Positions 34,151 through 43,600 of a stretch of DNA of 47,280 bases are shown here, one piece after another; within the stretch, counting starts at the first letter, position 1; each line of letters begins with the position of its first letter. Under the pieces are notes generated by a model. That model ran no database searches, was not told the origin of the DNA, and worked only from the letters and a program-made list of their open reading frames with translations. The stretch covers positions 1 through 47,280 of the forward strand of contig JBAYIS010000021.1 of NCBI GenBank assembly GCA_041665525.1, in the 5' to 3' direction. The position numbers and the translations under genes were made by a program. Source of the DNA: UBA8401 sp041665525. Its GTDB lineage: Bacteria > Bacteroidota > Ignavibacteria > UBA10030 > UBA8401.

Positions 34151-35635
34151 TCAATTGATCTGTTTCAATACTTCTTCTCTGTCGCTGAAATGAACCTTTT
34201 CTTTTCCCAGCACCTGGTACTCTTCGTGTCCTTTTCCAGCAATCAGGATTACATCGCCCGATTGCGCCATACCGATCCCTTTGGCGATAGCTTTCCGGCG
34301 ATCTACCTCAATGAGTGCCTTGGGCTTCGATGCTATCCCTTCAAACACATCCGCAACTATTTTCATCGGGTCCTCGGTGCGGGGATTATCAGAAGTGACG
34401 ATTACAACATCGCTCAGGCGGCCGGCAATCGCACCCATTTTCGGGCGCTTCGATTTGTCCCTGTCTCCGCCTGCTCCGAAGATTGTAATGATCTTGTTCG
34501 TCCGGTCTGCCGGCAGCACATCGTGGATCGTCTGCAGGCAATTTTCCAGAGCATCGGGAGTATGCGCATAGTCGATGATCACCGTCCATCCTTTCGGGGA
34601 ATGGATCTGCAGGAACCGTCCGGGAGCAGGAGAAAGCAGGTGAAACACCGCAGGCTGCAGTTGAAATCCCAATCCTTTCAATACTGTATAGGCGCCGAGG
34701 AAATTGTATACATTGAATCTTCCGACAAGCGACGTTGATATTGTCTCGTCTCCAATCTTTGCCGTAAAACCTTTCAGGGTCACTTCCACATCATGCGCCT
34801 GAACATCCGCTTCATTCGTAATTCCGAAAGTGAACACTTTCGCTTTACATCCTTCCACAATCCTGTCACCGTAGGTTGCATCGGTATTCGTCACCGCTAT
34901 CGCTTGTTCGGACAGACTATCAAAAAGGATTTTCTTTGCTGCAAAATATTCCTTCATTGTTCCGTGATAGTCCAGATGATCCTGCGTCAGATTCGTAAAT
35001 ACGGCGGCATGAAAGGAGATACCGTGCACGCGGTTTTGATGAAGCGCATGGGACGAAACTTCCATAACACAATGCGTGCATCCCTGCTCCACCATCCGCG
35101 CAAACAGCTTTTGCAGTTCGAGCGATTCCGGCGTAGTGTGTGTGGCGGTGAATCGTTCGCTTCCAATAACATATTCGACCGTTCCAATCAGTCCCGCTTT
35201 GATCTTCGGATCCGACTCCAGCATCTGTTTAATAAGATATGTGGTTGTTGTCTTTCCATTCGTTCCCGTCACACCGATCATCGTCATTTTTGCCGCGGGA
35301 TGACCGTAATAGTTCGCCGCGATTTGTGCCAGTGCTTTCCGCGTGCTTCCGACAACAATTTTTACCGTTCCGGTATGCATGCACATCGAATCGGGAATAG
35401 CAGTGTCATCCTCGATAACGATCACCTTTGCACCGTTGGCAATTGCGTCCGAAAGATATTTATGCCCGTCCACCCCGGTCCCTCTGAGTGCAACGAACAG
35501 ATTTTCGCGCTGAACGAGCCGGGAGTCGTACTGGATTCCGCTGATTTTCACATCGTGCGTCGTCACCATCTTTCCGTACATGGTCTGGAACATTTTGGAA
35601 ACCGAAACACCTTGTAGTATATCTGACAATGTCAT
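34151..35635 (-). CDS. murE: UDP-MurNAc-L-Ala-D-Glu--meso-diaminopimelate ligase
   Basis: 494 residues. Marks: YDSRLVQRENLFVAL near 38, ATP loop VTGTNGKTTTTYLI near 122, the EVSSHAL motif near 207 and the C-terminal TSDNPRTEDP motif. DNPR is the signature of meso-diaminopimelate-adding MurE, so the stem peptide most likely carries meso-DAP as in other Gram-negative bacteria. It starts 11 bases after the ftsI stop. Confidence 0.96.
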   Translation of the reverse strand: MTLSDILQGVSVSKMFQTMYGKMVTTHDVKISGIQYDSRLVQRENLFVALRGTGVDGHKYLSDAIANGAKVIVIEDDTAIPDSMCMHTGTVKIVVGSTRKALAQIAANYYGHPAAKMTMIGVTGTNGKTTTTYLIKQMLESDPKIKAGLIGTVEYVIGSERFTATHTTPESLELQKLFARMVEQGCTHCVMEVSSHALHQNRVHGISFHAAVFTNLTQDHLDYHGTMKEYFAAKKILFDSLSEQAIAVTNTDATYGDRIVEGCKAKVFTFGITNEADVQAHDVEVTLKGFTAKIGDETISTSLVGRFNVYNFLGAYTVLKGLGFQLQPAVFHLLSPAPGRFLQIHSPKGWTVIIDYAHTPDALENCLQTIHDVLPADRTNKIITIFGAGGDRDKSKRPKMGAIAGRLSDVVIVTSDNPRTEDPMKIVADVFEGIASKPKALIEVDRRKAIAKGIGMAQSGDVILIAGKGHEEYQVLGKEKVHFSDREEVLKQIN

Positions 35636-35646
35636 TGCGATATTCC

Positions 35647-37839
35647 TTAATACAATTGGGCTGACGAAATTGATCTCGGTTCACACATAATCGTCACTTT
35701 CGTTCCCTGCTTCATTGCCGTACCCGGACTCGGGAACTGGTTCGCAACAATGCCGGAACCGACGATGGAAACGCCGAGTTGTTCCGCAGCGAGTTTGTTC
35801 ACTGCACGGCGGACGCTCATTCCGCGCACGTCGGGTACTTTCAGCGATCCCGCGGCCACCGCATGTTCAGTTTCATTCATCATAAGCTGCACTATAGTGC
35901 CGGGCTCCACTTTTTTCCCCGCCGGCGGATATTGACGGATGACTTCTTCTCCGGTGCCGATTACTTTTGATGCGAGTCCGGATTGCTGGAGCGCTTTGAC
36001 CGCTTCATCTACATCGTTTCCTGCAACATCGGGGATCGAGACCGGCGCATTCTTCCGTTGTGAGTCCGACGGCAATTGCGTTTGCTGGTCAGCAGTCACA
36101 GTCTTTGCAATCAGTCCATTATTGTTGATAATGCGGTCTGCGATCGCTTTAAAAATAGGTGCGCTGGCAGTTGCACCATAATATCCACCGGCTTTTGGTT
36201 TCTCTATCATCACCAGGCAAATGATCTCCGGTTTTTCAACCGGAAAGAATCCGACGAACGATGCATTATAACTTCCCTCTTCATACTTCCCGTTCACGTG
36301 CTTCCGGGAAGTACCGGTTTTTCCCGCAATGCGTATACCCGGCATCTTTACCACTTCGCCGCTGCCGAACTCCACGACACCTTCCAGCATCTGTTTCAAT
36401 TGTTCATTCACATTCTTATGGATAACCCGGCGGATCATCTGCGGCTGCCCCGCATGTACTTCCTGACCGTTTTCATCCCGTTCCTTCTGCACGATGTACG
36501 GCTTCATCAAAATTCCATCATTGGCAATTGCCGAATAGGCGGAAACGATCTGCAGCGGTGTCACGCCGACCTCGTACCCATAAGCAATCGAATTGAGCGA
36601 TGCCATGGACCATTCGGAAGTTTTTTTCAACTGGCCGTTACTCTCAGCCGGGAGTTCCACGCCGGTCGCCATTCCGAAACCAAAGTCGCGCGCCTGCTTA
36701 TAGAGTTTTTCCTGTCCGATCTGATCGCTTACCTTTGCCATAACGATATTGGAAGAATACGCCATCGCTTCCAGGAATGTCACATCGCGCATCGGGTGCG
36801 AATCGTTGATCCAGCGGACTCTCTTTCCCGGATATTCGATCCGGTATTTTCCATTCTCTGCATAATATTTTTTTCCCAGCGTTGTTATCTCGTTTTCCAA
36901 TGCTGCAGATGCGGTAACTATCTTAAAGACCGAACCGGGTTCGTACATGTCGGAGATGGTCCGGTTCTTCAATGCATCCGCGTTCTGCACGCGGTTCAGA
37001 TTCACTTGCGGAAAATTTGCCATGGCGAGGATCTCGCCTGTCTGCGGACGCATCATCACCACTAAACCTGCTTCCGCCTGTGTGCGGGCGATCCCTTTTT
37101 TTAATTCTTCGTCAGCGATGGATTGATATTGCAGATCGATAGTCAATTCAAGCGAATGTCCGTCGATCGCTTCCTCGCGGGGATAATCCACCGATGGCCG
37201 TTTTCTGCCAAGACCGTCCTTCTGCATGATGACATATCCGTCACGTCCTCGCAATACCTCGTTGAACTGCTGCTCGATCCCGCTCATACCAACATTGTCG
37301 ATATTCGTTGTCCCAAGCACTTGCCCTGCAAGTTCGTCGTAATGATAAATGCGCATCGCTTCGTTCATCCGGACGATGCCTCCCATTTTTTTCAATGGTA
37401 TCAGTTCCGCGAAATCCGGACGCATATGACGTTCCATCCAGACAAATCGTTTTCCGCTTTTCAATTTGGCAGCATACTCCCGTTCCGGCTTTCCGGTCAC
37501 TTTGGAAAATTCCTTCGCAATGAAGGCCGCATCCTCTCCGGCAATCTTCGGGTCTGCAGCAAACGAGACGAACTGTGAATTGGCTACCAGTACGTTGCCA
37601 TTCCGATCATAAATATGTCCGCGCTGAGCAATCAACGGAACTTTTGCTTCATACTGTTTCTTGGCGATATCCTGATATTTACCCGACTCCAGCAACTGGA
37701 TCTGCACCAACCGTATTGCTGCGGATGCAAACAGGAATAGAAAAACAATCTTCACGGCCAACAGACGGTGTTTATAATCCTTCTGCTGGGGAGTTTCCGA
37801 TGTTTCGATCTTTGCTTTATTAGAAAATGGAAGCTGCAT
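35647..37839 (-). CDS. ftsI: Septal transpeptidase FtsI (PBP3) with two PASTA domains
   Basis: 730 residues. One N-terminal membrane helix (about 28-48), a dimerisation domain, then the transpeptidase with the catalytic SVFK (S-x-x-K) in EPGSVFKIVT, SSN in AYSSNIVMAK and KTGT in AGKTGTSRK. It cross-links septal peptidoglycan as the partner of FtsW. The tail (about 595-730) carries two PASTA domains of about 65 residues each (IPDVAGNDVDEAVKAL and VPDVRGMSVRRAVNKL). PASTA tails are classic in Gram-positive PBPs but also occur in Bacteroidota and Chlorobi-type PBPs. Confidence 0.96.
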   Translation of the reverse strand: MQLPFSNKAKIETSETPQQKDYKHRLLAVKIVFLFLFASAAIRLVQIQLLESGKYQDIAKKQYEAKVPLIAQRGHIYDRNGNVLVANSQFVSFAADPKIAGEDAAFIAKEFSKVTGKPEREYAAKLKSGKRFVWMERHMRPDFAELIPLKKMGGIVRMNEAMRIYHYDELAGQVLGTTNIDNVGMSGIEQQFNEVLRGRDGYVIMQKDGLGRKRPSVDYPREEAIDGHSLELTIDLQYQSIADEELKKGIARTQAEAGLVVMMRPQTGEILAMANFPQVNLNRVQNADALKNRTISDMYEPGSVFKIVTASAALENEITTLGKKYYAENGKYRIEYPGKRVRWINDSHPMRDVTFLEAMAYSSNIVMAKVSDQIGQEKLYKQARDFGFGMATGVELPAESNGQLKKTSEWSMASLNSIAYGYEVGVTPLQIVSAYSAIANDGILMKPYIVQKERDENGQEVHAGQPQMIRRVIHKNVNEQLKQMLEGVVEFGSGEVVKMPGIRIAGKTGTSRKHVNGKYEEGSYNASFVGFFPVEKPEIICLVMIEKPKAGGYYGATASAPIFKAIADRIINNNGLIAKTVTADQQTQLPSDSQRKNAPVSIPDVAGNDVDEAVKALQQSGLASKVIGTGEEVIRQYPPAGKKVEPGTIVQLMMNETEHAVAAGSLKVPDVRGMSVRRAVNKLAAEQLGVSIVGSGIVANQFPSPGTAMKQGTKVTIMCEPRSISSAQLY

Positions 37840-37858
37840 AAAAATAATTATTCCTGCG

Positions 37859-37882
37859 GTCCCTATCGTATAGTGATGGGAC
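37859..37882 (-). other. Hairpin between ftsL and ftsI
   Basis: GTCCC (37859-37863) pairs with GGGAC (37878-37882); the inner ATC/GAT extends the stem after a one-base bulge. It lies in the 58-base gap just before ftsI, with no T run, so it would be a processing or translation-tuning element rather than a terminator. Confidence 0.3.
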
Positions 37883-37897
37883 TACACTGGAAACCAG

Positions 37898-38368
37898 TCA
37901 GCGCGCGAGCGCCTCTTTCACTTCTGTTTCTTTTTCCGGATCGATTTCGAACCATACAGGCGCTTCTTTCGGATTGGTCATCCCCAATTTCTCCTGCGCC
38001 ATTAAACTGATCCGTTCCAAACTTGCTTTCCGGTTAATTTCTGCTTTGATCACTTCGTTTGTGCTGACGATCTGATTATGCTTCGACTGCAGATCGTTCA
38101 CTTCCTTTGCCAGATTATTCACCGCGATTACATTCCCCACATATAATAGAGCTGCCGTCGCGATCAAAAAGAGGGTTCCGACGATATTCGATGTTTTTAC
38201 GCGCTTTTTTGTGTTTACACGACGGACATTCTGCCGCGGCAGAGCATATCCCGGATTGAAATTTTGCGAATCGTTCTGGCTTGCGATAGCATTGCTATAG
38301 ATCTGCCGGTCATTGAACTGAGGCATCTCAGCTATATCTATCGGATTATTTCTGACTTGTTTTGCCAT
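37898..38368 (-). CDS. ftsL: FtsL-like division protein
   Basis: 156 residues. A soluble N-terminal part (1-60), one membrane helix (about 62-82), then a short coiled coil with heptad-like spacing (NLAKEVNDLQSKHNQIV) and the ERISLMAQEKLGMTNPKE motif common to FtsL/DivIC-type proteins. FtsL bridges FtsQ and FtsI/FtsW. The family is poorly conserved; I base the name on topology and on the position between rsmH and ftsI. The 60-residue N-terminus is longer than in E. coli FtsL. Confidence 0.85.
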   Translation of the reverse strand: MAKQVRNNPIDIAEMPQFNDRQIYSNAIASQNDSQNFNPGYALPRQNVRRVNTKKRVKTSNIVGTLFLIATAALLYVGNVIAVNNLAKEVNDLQSKHNQIVSTNEVIKAEINRKASLERISLMAQEKLGMTNPKEAPVWFEIDPEKETEVKEALAR

Positions 38369-38381
38369 CGAAAATGTTTTG

Positions 38382-39317
38382 TTAGCAGCGTTCCGCTACG
38401 CGCATTTTGGCGCTGCGGGAACGGGGATTTAATTTTTGTTCAGCATCTGATGCTTCCATCGGTTTTTTCGTCAGCACGATTAACTCAGGATTACGCGGAG
38501 TATCCGGCTGGAATTTGTTTCCAGACGGGATAAATTTTGCCGCACATTCATTAAAAAACGTTTTAACGATTCTGTCTTCCAGCGAGTGATACGAAATGAC
38601 AACGATCCGTCCGCCCACCGCAATGAACTGGAGCGAATCCTGCAGAATTGCTTGCAGGCGGTGCAGTTCATTATTCACTTCGATCCGAATTGCCTGGAAT
38701 ACCCGCGCCAATGATTTCACTGCAAATTTCCCTCCGACAACGCTCTCGATTATAGACGCCAGCTGTCCGGTTGTTTCAATTCGGGCTTCCTCACGCCGCT
38801 GAACAATCCTTCGAGCGATCCTTCGCGACAACCGTTCTTCGCCGTAATGAAAGATCACATCTGCAAGTTCTGATTCCTCGTATGAATTAATGACAGTATA
38901 CGCATCCAGTGACTGCCGCCTGTCCATACGCATATCGAGCCGGTCATTCCCGCGGAAGGAGAATCCTTTGCTTGCTTCATCAAGTTGAAATGACGAGACG
39001 CCGAGGTCCAACAACAATCCATGAATCGTTGATATGTTCTGAGAGCGAAGTATGGCTGCGATGTGTGCGGTGTTATCGTTCACTAGTTGAACATTAAGGT
39101 TGCAATGTTGCAGACGTTTCCCCGCTTCTCGAATTGCGTCTGCATCGGCATCGATGCCGATAAACGTTGCCTGCGCCGAAAGGCGTTCGCAAATTTTTTC
39201 TGCATGTCCCCCTCCCCCCAATGTTCCGTCGACATACGTTCCGCCGCGCGAGGTAATCAGATGCTCCAGCACTTCATTCAGCATTACCGGAATATGATAT
39301 GAGGACGGTTGTGACAA
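38382..39317 (-). CDS. rsmH: 16S rRNA (cytosine-1402-N4) methyltransferase
   Basis: 311 residues. Start is TTG at 39317: the conserved HIPVML motif lies only eight residues in, an in-frame stop (TAG) lies 21 bases further upstream, and the nearest ATG would remove the motif. Marks: GTYVDGTLGGGGHAEKI with the S-adenosylmethionine loop near 27-42, GLLLDLGVSSFQLDEASKGFSF-type motif, LDMRMD, and SYHSLEDRIVK near 255. It methylates the ribosomal P site. It lies 77 bases after mraZ. Confidence 0.95.
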   Translation of the reverse strand: MSQPSSYHIPVMLNEVLEHLITSRGGTYVDGTLGGGGHAEKICERLSAQATFIGIDADADAIREAGKRLQHCNLNVQLVNDNTAHIAAILRSQNISTIHGLLLDLGVSSFQLDEASKGFSFRGNDRLDMRMDRRQSLDAYTVINSYEESELADVIFHYGEERLSRRIARRIVQRREEARIETTGQLASIIESVVGGKFAVKSLARVFQAIRIEVNNELHRLQAILQDSLQFIAVGGRIVVISYHSLEDRIVKTFFNECAAKFIPSGNKFQPDTPRNPELIVLTKKPMEASDAEQKLNPRSRSAKMRVAERC

Positions 39318-39394
39318 TTCTCTTTTAATAAACTACTTGGAAACGAAATACCACTGCTCACACTCCTTCAACACTGTCCGTTCAACTCGCGCAC

Positions 39395-39844
39395 TTACTC
39401 TTTCTTTTCAAACACTTTTGATGCAACGGTCAGATAATCTTCCTGCTGAGCATCAAGATATTTTTTATACTCATCCGGATTCCATATTTCGATCCGATCG
39501 AACACGCCAAGAATGACAACATCATTTTCAATATGTGCGTACTGGATCAACTCCTTCGGCAGTACGATACGATACTGGCCATCGAGCTCCACGTCGGTCG
39601 CATATTGCAACAACAGCCGTGTGAATAAACGGTCTTGTGGATTTGTCTGCTGCAGTGCTCCTATCTCCGTTTCACGTTTCGCCCATTCATCATTCGGGTA
39701 GACAAAGATGCACGACTCAAATCCTCGCGTAACTACAAAGGAATTGTTTGCTTCGGGCGCAAGGTTCTTCCTCATCTTTGCAGGAATATTGATGCGACCT
39801 TTATTATCTATTGTATAATGGAAAGAGCCTTTAAAGGTTGACAC
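39395..39844 (-). CDS. mraZ: Transcriptional regulator MraZ
   Basis: 149 residues from GTG 39844. Two AbrB-like half domains, each with the MraZ core: F-x-YTIDNKGRINIPAKMR near residues 9-25 and ATDVELDGQYRIVLPKEL near 85-102. MraZ forms a ring that represses or tunes dcw transcription by binding TGGGN repeats near its own promoter; two such repeats are present upstream. First gene of the dcw cluster. Confidence 0.96.
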   Translation of the reverse strand: MSTFKGSFHYTIDNKGRINIPAKMRKNLAPEANNSFVVTRGFESCIFVYPNDEWAKRETEIGALQQTNPQDRLFTRLLLQYATDVELDGQYRIVLPKELIQYAHIENDVVILGVFDRIEIWNPDEYKKYLDAQQEDYLTVASKVFEKKE

Positions 39845-39879
39845 TTCAGGAAAATGCCTTATTTTGTTGAATATTTTTT

Positions 39880-39894
39880 ACCCACTTTAACCCA
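39880..39894 (-). promoter_or_regulatory. MraZ operator boxes
   Basis: On the minus strand TGGGT (39894-39890), a 5-base spacer TAAAG and TGGGT (39884-39880) match the direct-repeat site described for MraZ (TGGGN with 5-base spacing). They lie just downstream of the predicted transcription start and 36 bases before the mraZ GTG, where bound MraZ would block early transcription. A third box at the expected position upstream is degenerate. Confidence 0.8.
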
Positions 39895-39904
39895 CTACTG
39901 GACA

Positions 39905-39934
39905 CAAAGTTACTGAATTTCGATCTAAAGTCAA
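39905..39934 (-). promoter_or_regulatory. mraZ/dcw promoter of Bacteroidota type
   Basis: On the minus strand TTG (39934-39932), 19 bases, then TAACTTTG (39912-39905), an exact match to the Bacteroidota -7 consensus TAnnTTTG with a -33 TTG. The TTGACT hexamer would also suit a classical -35. Start of transcription would be near 39898, just ahead of the MraZ boxes. Confidence 0.75.
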
Positions 39935-40000
39935 GAGGTAACACCAATAAACAGGGATATTTTTGAAGATTTTTTGAATTTTCTCTTTGGCAGGACTGAC

Positions 40001-40022
40001 AGAATTGCAGAACGACAATTCT
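40001..40022 (-). other. Inverted repeat downstream of the HAD gene (possible weak terminator)
   Basis: AGAATTG (40001-40007) and CAATTCT (40016-40022) are perfect 7-base arms around an 8-base loop, 27 bases past the HAD stop. There is no clear T run after it on the minus strand, so termination is doubtful. Confidence 0.3.
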
Positions 40023-40048
40023 TTACGGTGGAGACCTAAGAAGTTACT

Positions 40049-40666
40049 TTAAGTGTGGTTTTTTAAATACAATTTTTGAAAATCAGTTTGAAGCTGGTTA
40101 GTGTTTTGAAAAACGATTCCTTTCATTCCCGTTTCACGGGCACCGTCAACATTTTCTGGCAAGTCATCGATAAACACAACCGAACCATTGTCTACATTGA
40201 GCGACGCACATACTTTTTCGTAGATAATTTTTTCCGGCTTCATGGCGCCAAGCTGAAACGATGTGAAGGTATCGGGAAATATTTTTATCACCGAAGAAAT
40301 GCGGTGTACTTTTTCCCAATGACATTCGCATGTGTTGCTGAGCACTGCAATTCGGTATTGCTGACGCATTCGTTCGACGAACGGCAGGATCTCCGAATTA
40401 TCGGAAACTATGATGCCGTTGAACGCATCCAGGATCTTTTCTCTGGAAAATTCTCTTTGGAAGATCTCAAACAGAACGTCCACAAATTTCTCCGAAGAAT
40501 ATTTTCCTGTTTCATATGCCCGGACGGTGCGCTGGACTTTGGATTGATCGTATAGCGATCGCAATTCCGGTGTGGTGAGACCAAGTCCGTTCGGAAATGC
40601 GTCGAAGTCGATATGCATTAGAACTCTTCCCAGGTCGAATAGAATCACAGAAATATTTTTATGCAT
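40049..40666 (-). CDS. HAD-superfamily hydrolase (YihX-like)
   Basis: 205 residues. HAD motif I is ILFDLGRVL at the N-terminus, with the nucleophile Asp but Gly two residues on, as in the YihX-type (IA variant 3) subfamily. Motif II is VLSNT near 110, motif III the lysine of MKPEKIIYE near 145, and motif IV FIDDLPENVDGA near 165. A helical cap lies between motifs I and II. YihX-type members act on small sugar phosphates; the substrate here is unknown. It lies 19 bases downstream of mfd and is probably cotranscribed. Confidence 0.9.
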   Translation of the reverse strand: MHKNISVILFDLGRVLMHIDFDAFPNGLGLTTPELRSLYDQSKVQRTVRAYETGKYSSEKFVDVLFEIFQREFSREKILDAFNGIIVSDNSEILPFVERMRQQYRIAVLSNTCECHWEKVHRISSVIKIFPDTFTSFQLGAMKPEKIIYEKVCASLNVDNGSVVFIDDLPENVDGARETGMKGIVFQNTNQLQTDFQKLYLKNHT

Positions 40667-40685
40667 ACCTATGCTTCATAATAAT

Positions 40686-43600
40686 TCAAGCGATGAATTT
40701 TTCCATTATCGCTGCTGCATCCTTCACACGGTCCGGGCCTTCGGCATGTTTCAAAAACGCCTGCAAGAACAGATTCTTTCCTTCCTGTTTCAATTGAATC
40801 AGCGGCTCTTTCACAGCCGAAACTGTTTCCATCATTCCGGTAAACAACCCACCTTCGTAGAACACTGTATCTTCTTCCAGCGGCAGGTAAAGTCGCAATG
40901 TCCGTTTATTCAATTCCACTTTTCGTATATTGCCCCGCGAACCCAGAACGCGAAGCGATGCCAGCGAGAACAAGTCGTTTACCTCATCCATCGCTTCTCC
41001 GAACCGGTCGATCAATTCGGCTTTCAGTTCATCTACTTCCTTTTGAGTCGTTGTTTTGTAGAGCCGACGGTAGAGGTCGAGCCGTTCCGTGTCGCTTTCA
41101 ACGTAAAATTCAGGAATGTATGCTTCAATGTCCGCATCCACCTGTGTTTCGATTGTTCTTTTTGTTGGCTGCGACAGTTCGGCGGCAAACACTTCCGCAA
41201 ATTCCTGCTCTTTCAATTCGGCAACCGCGTCTTCTAATATCTTGGTGTACATTTCAAAACCCATTTCCATAATGAATCCGCTCTGTTCGCCGCCGAGCAT
41301 ATTTCCTGCACCGCGTATCTCCAGATCGCGCATGGCAAGATTGAATCCAGATCCTAGTTCGGTAAACTCTTCAATCGCTTGTAATCTCCGCAGTGTCTGT
41401 TTCGGTAAAAGGCTGATCGGCGGAACAAGCAAGTATGCATACGCCTGCAGATTTGCACGTCCCACCCTGCCTCGCAGTTGATACAATTCCGCCAATCCAA
41501 ACTTATCCGCCCTGTTGATAATAATGGTATTGACGCTGGGAATATCAACACCCGATTCCACAATCTTTGTCGTCACCAGCACATCGAATTTTCGTTCGAG
41601 AAAATCGATCATCACTTTTTCCAGTTCATGGCCTTCCATCTGTCCATGGGCAAATCGGAACCGCGCTTCGGGAATTGCCTCCATCAATGTGCCGGTAAAG
41701 ATGTCGATATTGCTTACCTTATCCGTCACAATGAACACTTGTCCCCCGCGATGGATTTCATGGATGACCGCCTCCCGAATAATCTTCTTGTCATACGAAG
41801 CTATTTCTGTATGGATCGGCAGTCTGTTACGAGGGGGAGTATTGATCACTGAAAGATCGCGGGCGCCCATCAAAGAGAAGTGCAGCGTGCGCGGGATCGG
41901 CGTAGCAGTTAAGGTCAGTGTATCGACGGAAACTTTCATTGCACGAAGTTTTTCTTTGGCTGCCACACCGAAACGCTGTTCCTCGTCAATCACCAGCAGC
42001 CCAAGGTCCTTGAATTTTACATCTTTGGAGAGCAGCCGATGAGTACCGATCACCACATCCACGTCTCCGGCTGTAATTTTTTGCAGTGTCTCTTTCACTT
42101 CCTTTGCGGATTTGAATCGAGAAAGCAATGCGATACGGACAGGATACCGGCCGAGACGGTCAGAGAATGTATTAAAATGCTGCTGTGCAAGGATTGTTGT
42201 CGGGACCAAGACGCCAGCCTGTTTTCCATTCATTACCGCTTTGAACGCAGCACGGACGGCGATTTCCGTTTTCCCGAAACCGACATCGCCGCATACCAGC
42301 CGGTCCATAGGATGCGGAGATTCCATATCCGTTTTCATCTCCGTTGTGGTGCGCGCCTGATCAGGAGTATCTTCATACATGAAGGATGCTTCCATTTCCT
42401 TCTGCCAGTGCGTATCGGGTTGGAATGCGAATCCCGGTTCCATCTTCCGCTTTGCGTAGAGTTTAATTAGATCGCGCGCGATATCCTTGATCTTTTTCTT
42501 TGTCCGCGCTTTCAATTTCTCCCAGTCCGGACTGCCGAGTTTGTTCAACTTCGGTTCATGCCCTTCCGCAGAAGAATATTTCTGAATGCGCGTGATGTAG
42601 TTGAGATTGACGAAGAGCGTTCCCTTCTCCGCATATTCCAGCTTTGCCACTTCCTGTTCTGCACCGCCAACCTTGATTTTTTCCAGGCCGAGAAATTTCC
42701 CGATGCCGTGATCGACGTGTGTAACATAATCCCCTTTGCGCAGCGCCTGCAGTTCTTTTGCCGAGATTCCTTTGAAGCGTTTCCGCTTCCGCTCCGCACG
42801 CGCTTTCGTGCGGTTAAATATCTCGTGCTCCGTGAAGACGGCGACGCGTGCAGCCTCAAAAACAAAACCGGAATGAAACGATTCCGTGGAATAGATAATC
42901 CGTAACACCGGCTGTTCATCGGAGTCTGTGACCGCAAAACGACCTTCACCATCATCCGCAAGATTATCTAAATCCTTCAACGGCTTGACCGCTTCCTCTT
43001 CAATCAGATCCTGAATTCTCTCCAGTTCTTCTGTTCTGTCCGAAGTGATGATGACATCGAATCCATTTTCAGAAAACTCTGATATTTTTTCCCGGAGGAT
43101 ATTAATGCTGCCGTTCACACTCGGTTGCGATTGTGACTGAAAGTCGATATCTGCTTGAGCCGATTGAAACGGGGAATGGATCCAACGGGGGAATTGCTCA
43201 ATCTTCTTTACTACTTCCTCAAAAGAAAAATCGATTTCAATCCCTTCTGATTCGATTTCGTCGAACTCTTTTTTCAGCAGTGCACTTTCTTCCACGAATA
43301 TCGACACACCGGGGGCAAAATAGGAAAGAAGCGATTCGGTCCGCTTCGGTGCAGCAGAAGTTCCATCACTGCTGTTTCCCCGCAGCACATCCGGTATAAT
43401 GCTCACCGATTGCAGGTCGCGGATGGAGCGTTGTGAAATGACCTCGAATTCGCGGATCGATTCGATGGTATCACCCCAGAATTCGATGCGAACAGGATGT
43501 TCGCCGATGAAGGGAAAAATATCGAGAATGCCGCCGCGCACGGCGAAATCTCCATAGCTCTCTACAAATTGTTTCCGTTCAAATCCCTGTTCCGAAAGCA

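Noticed and set aside
36076..37065. 329-codon plus-strand frame opposite ftsI
   Set aside because: It is a shadow of the FtsI transpeptidase domain, His/Arg-rich with no domain pattern.
40640..40666. Loss of the second HAD motif I aspartate as a sign of a dead enzyme
   Set aside because: FDLG-x-V is the normal form in YihX-type HAD proteins, and the other motifs are intact.
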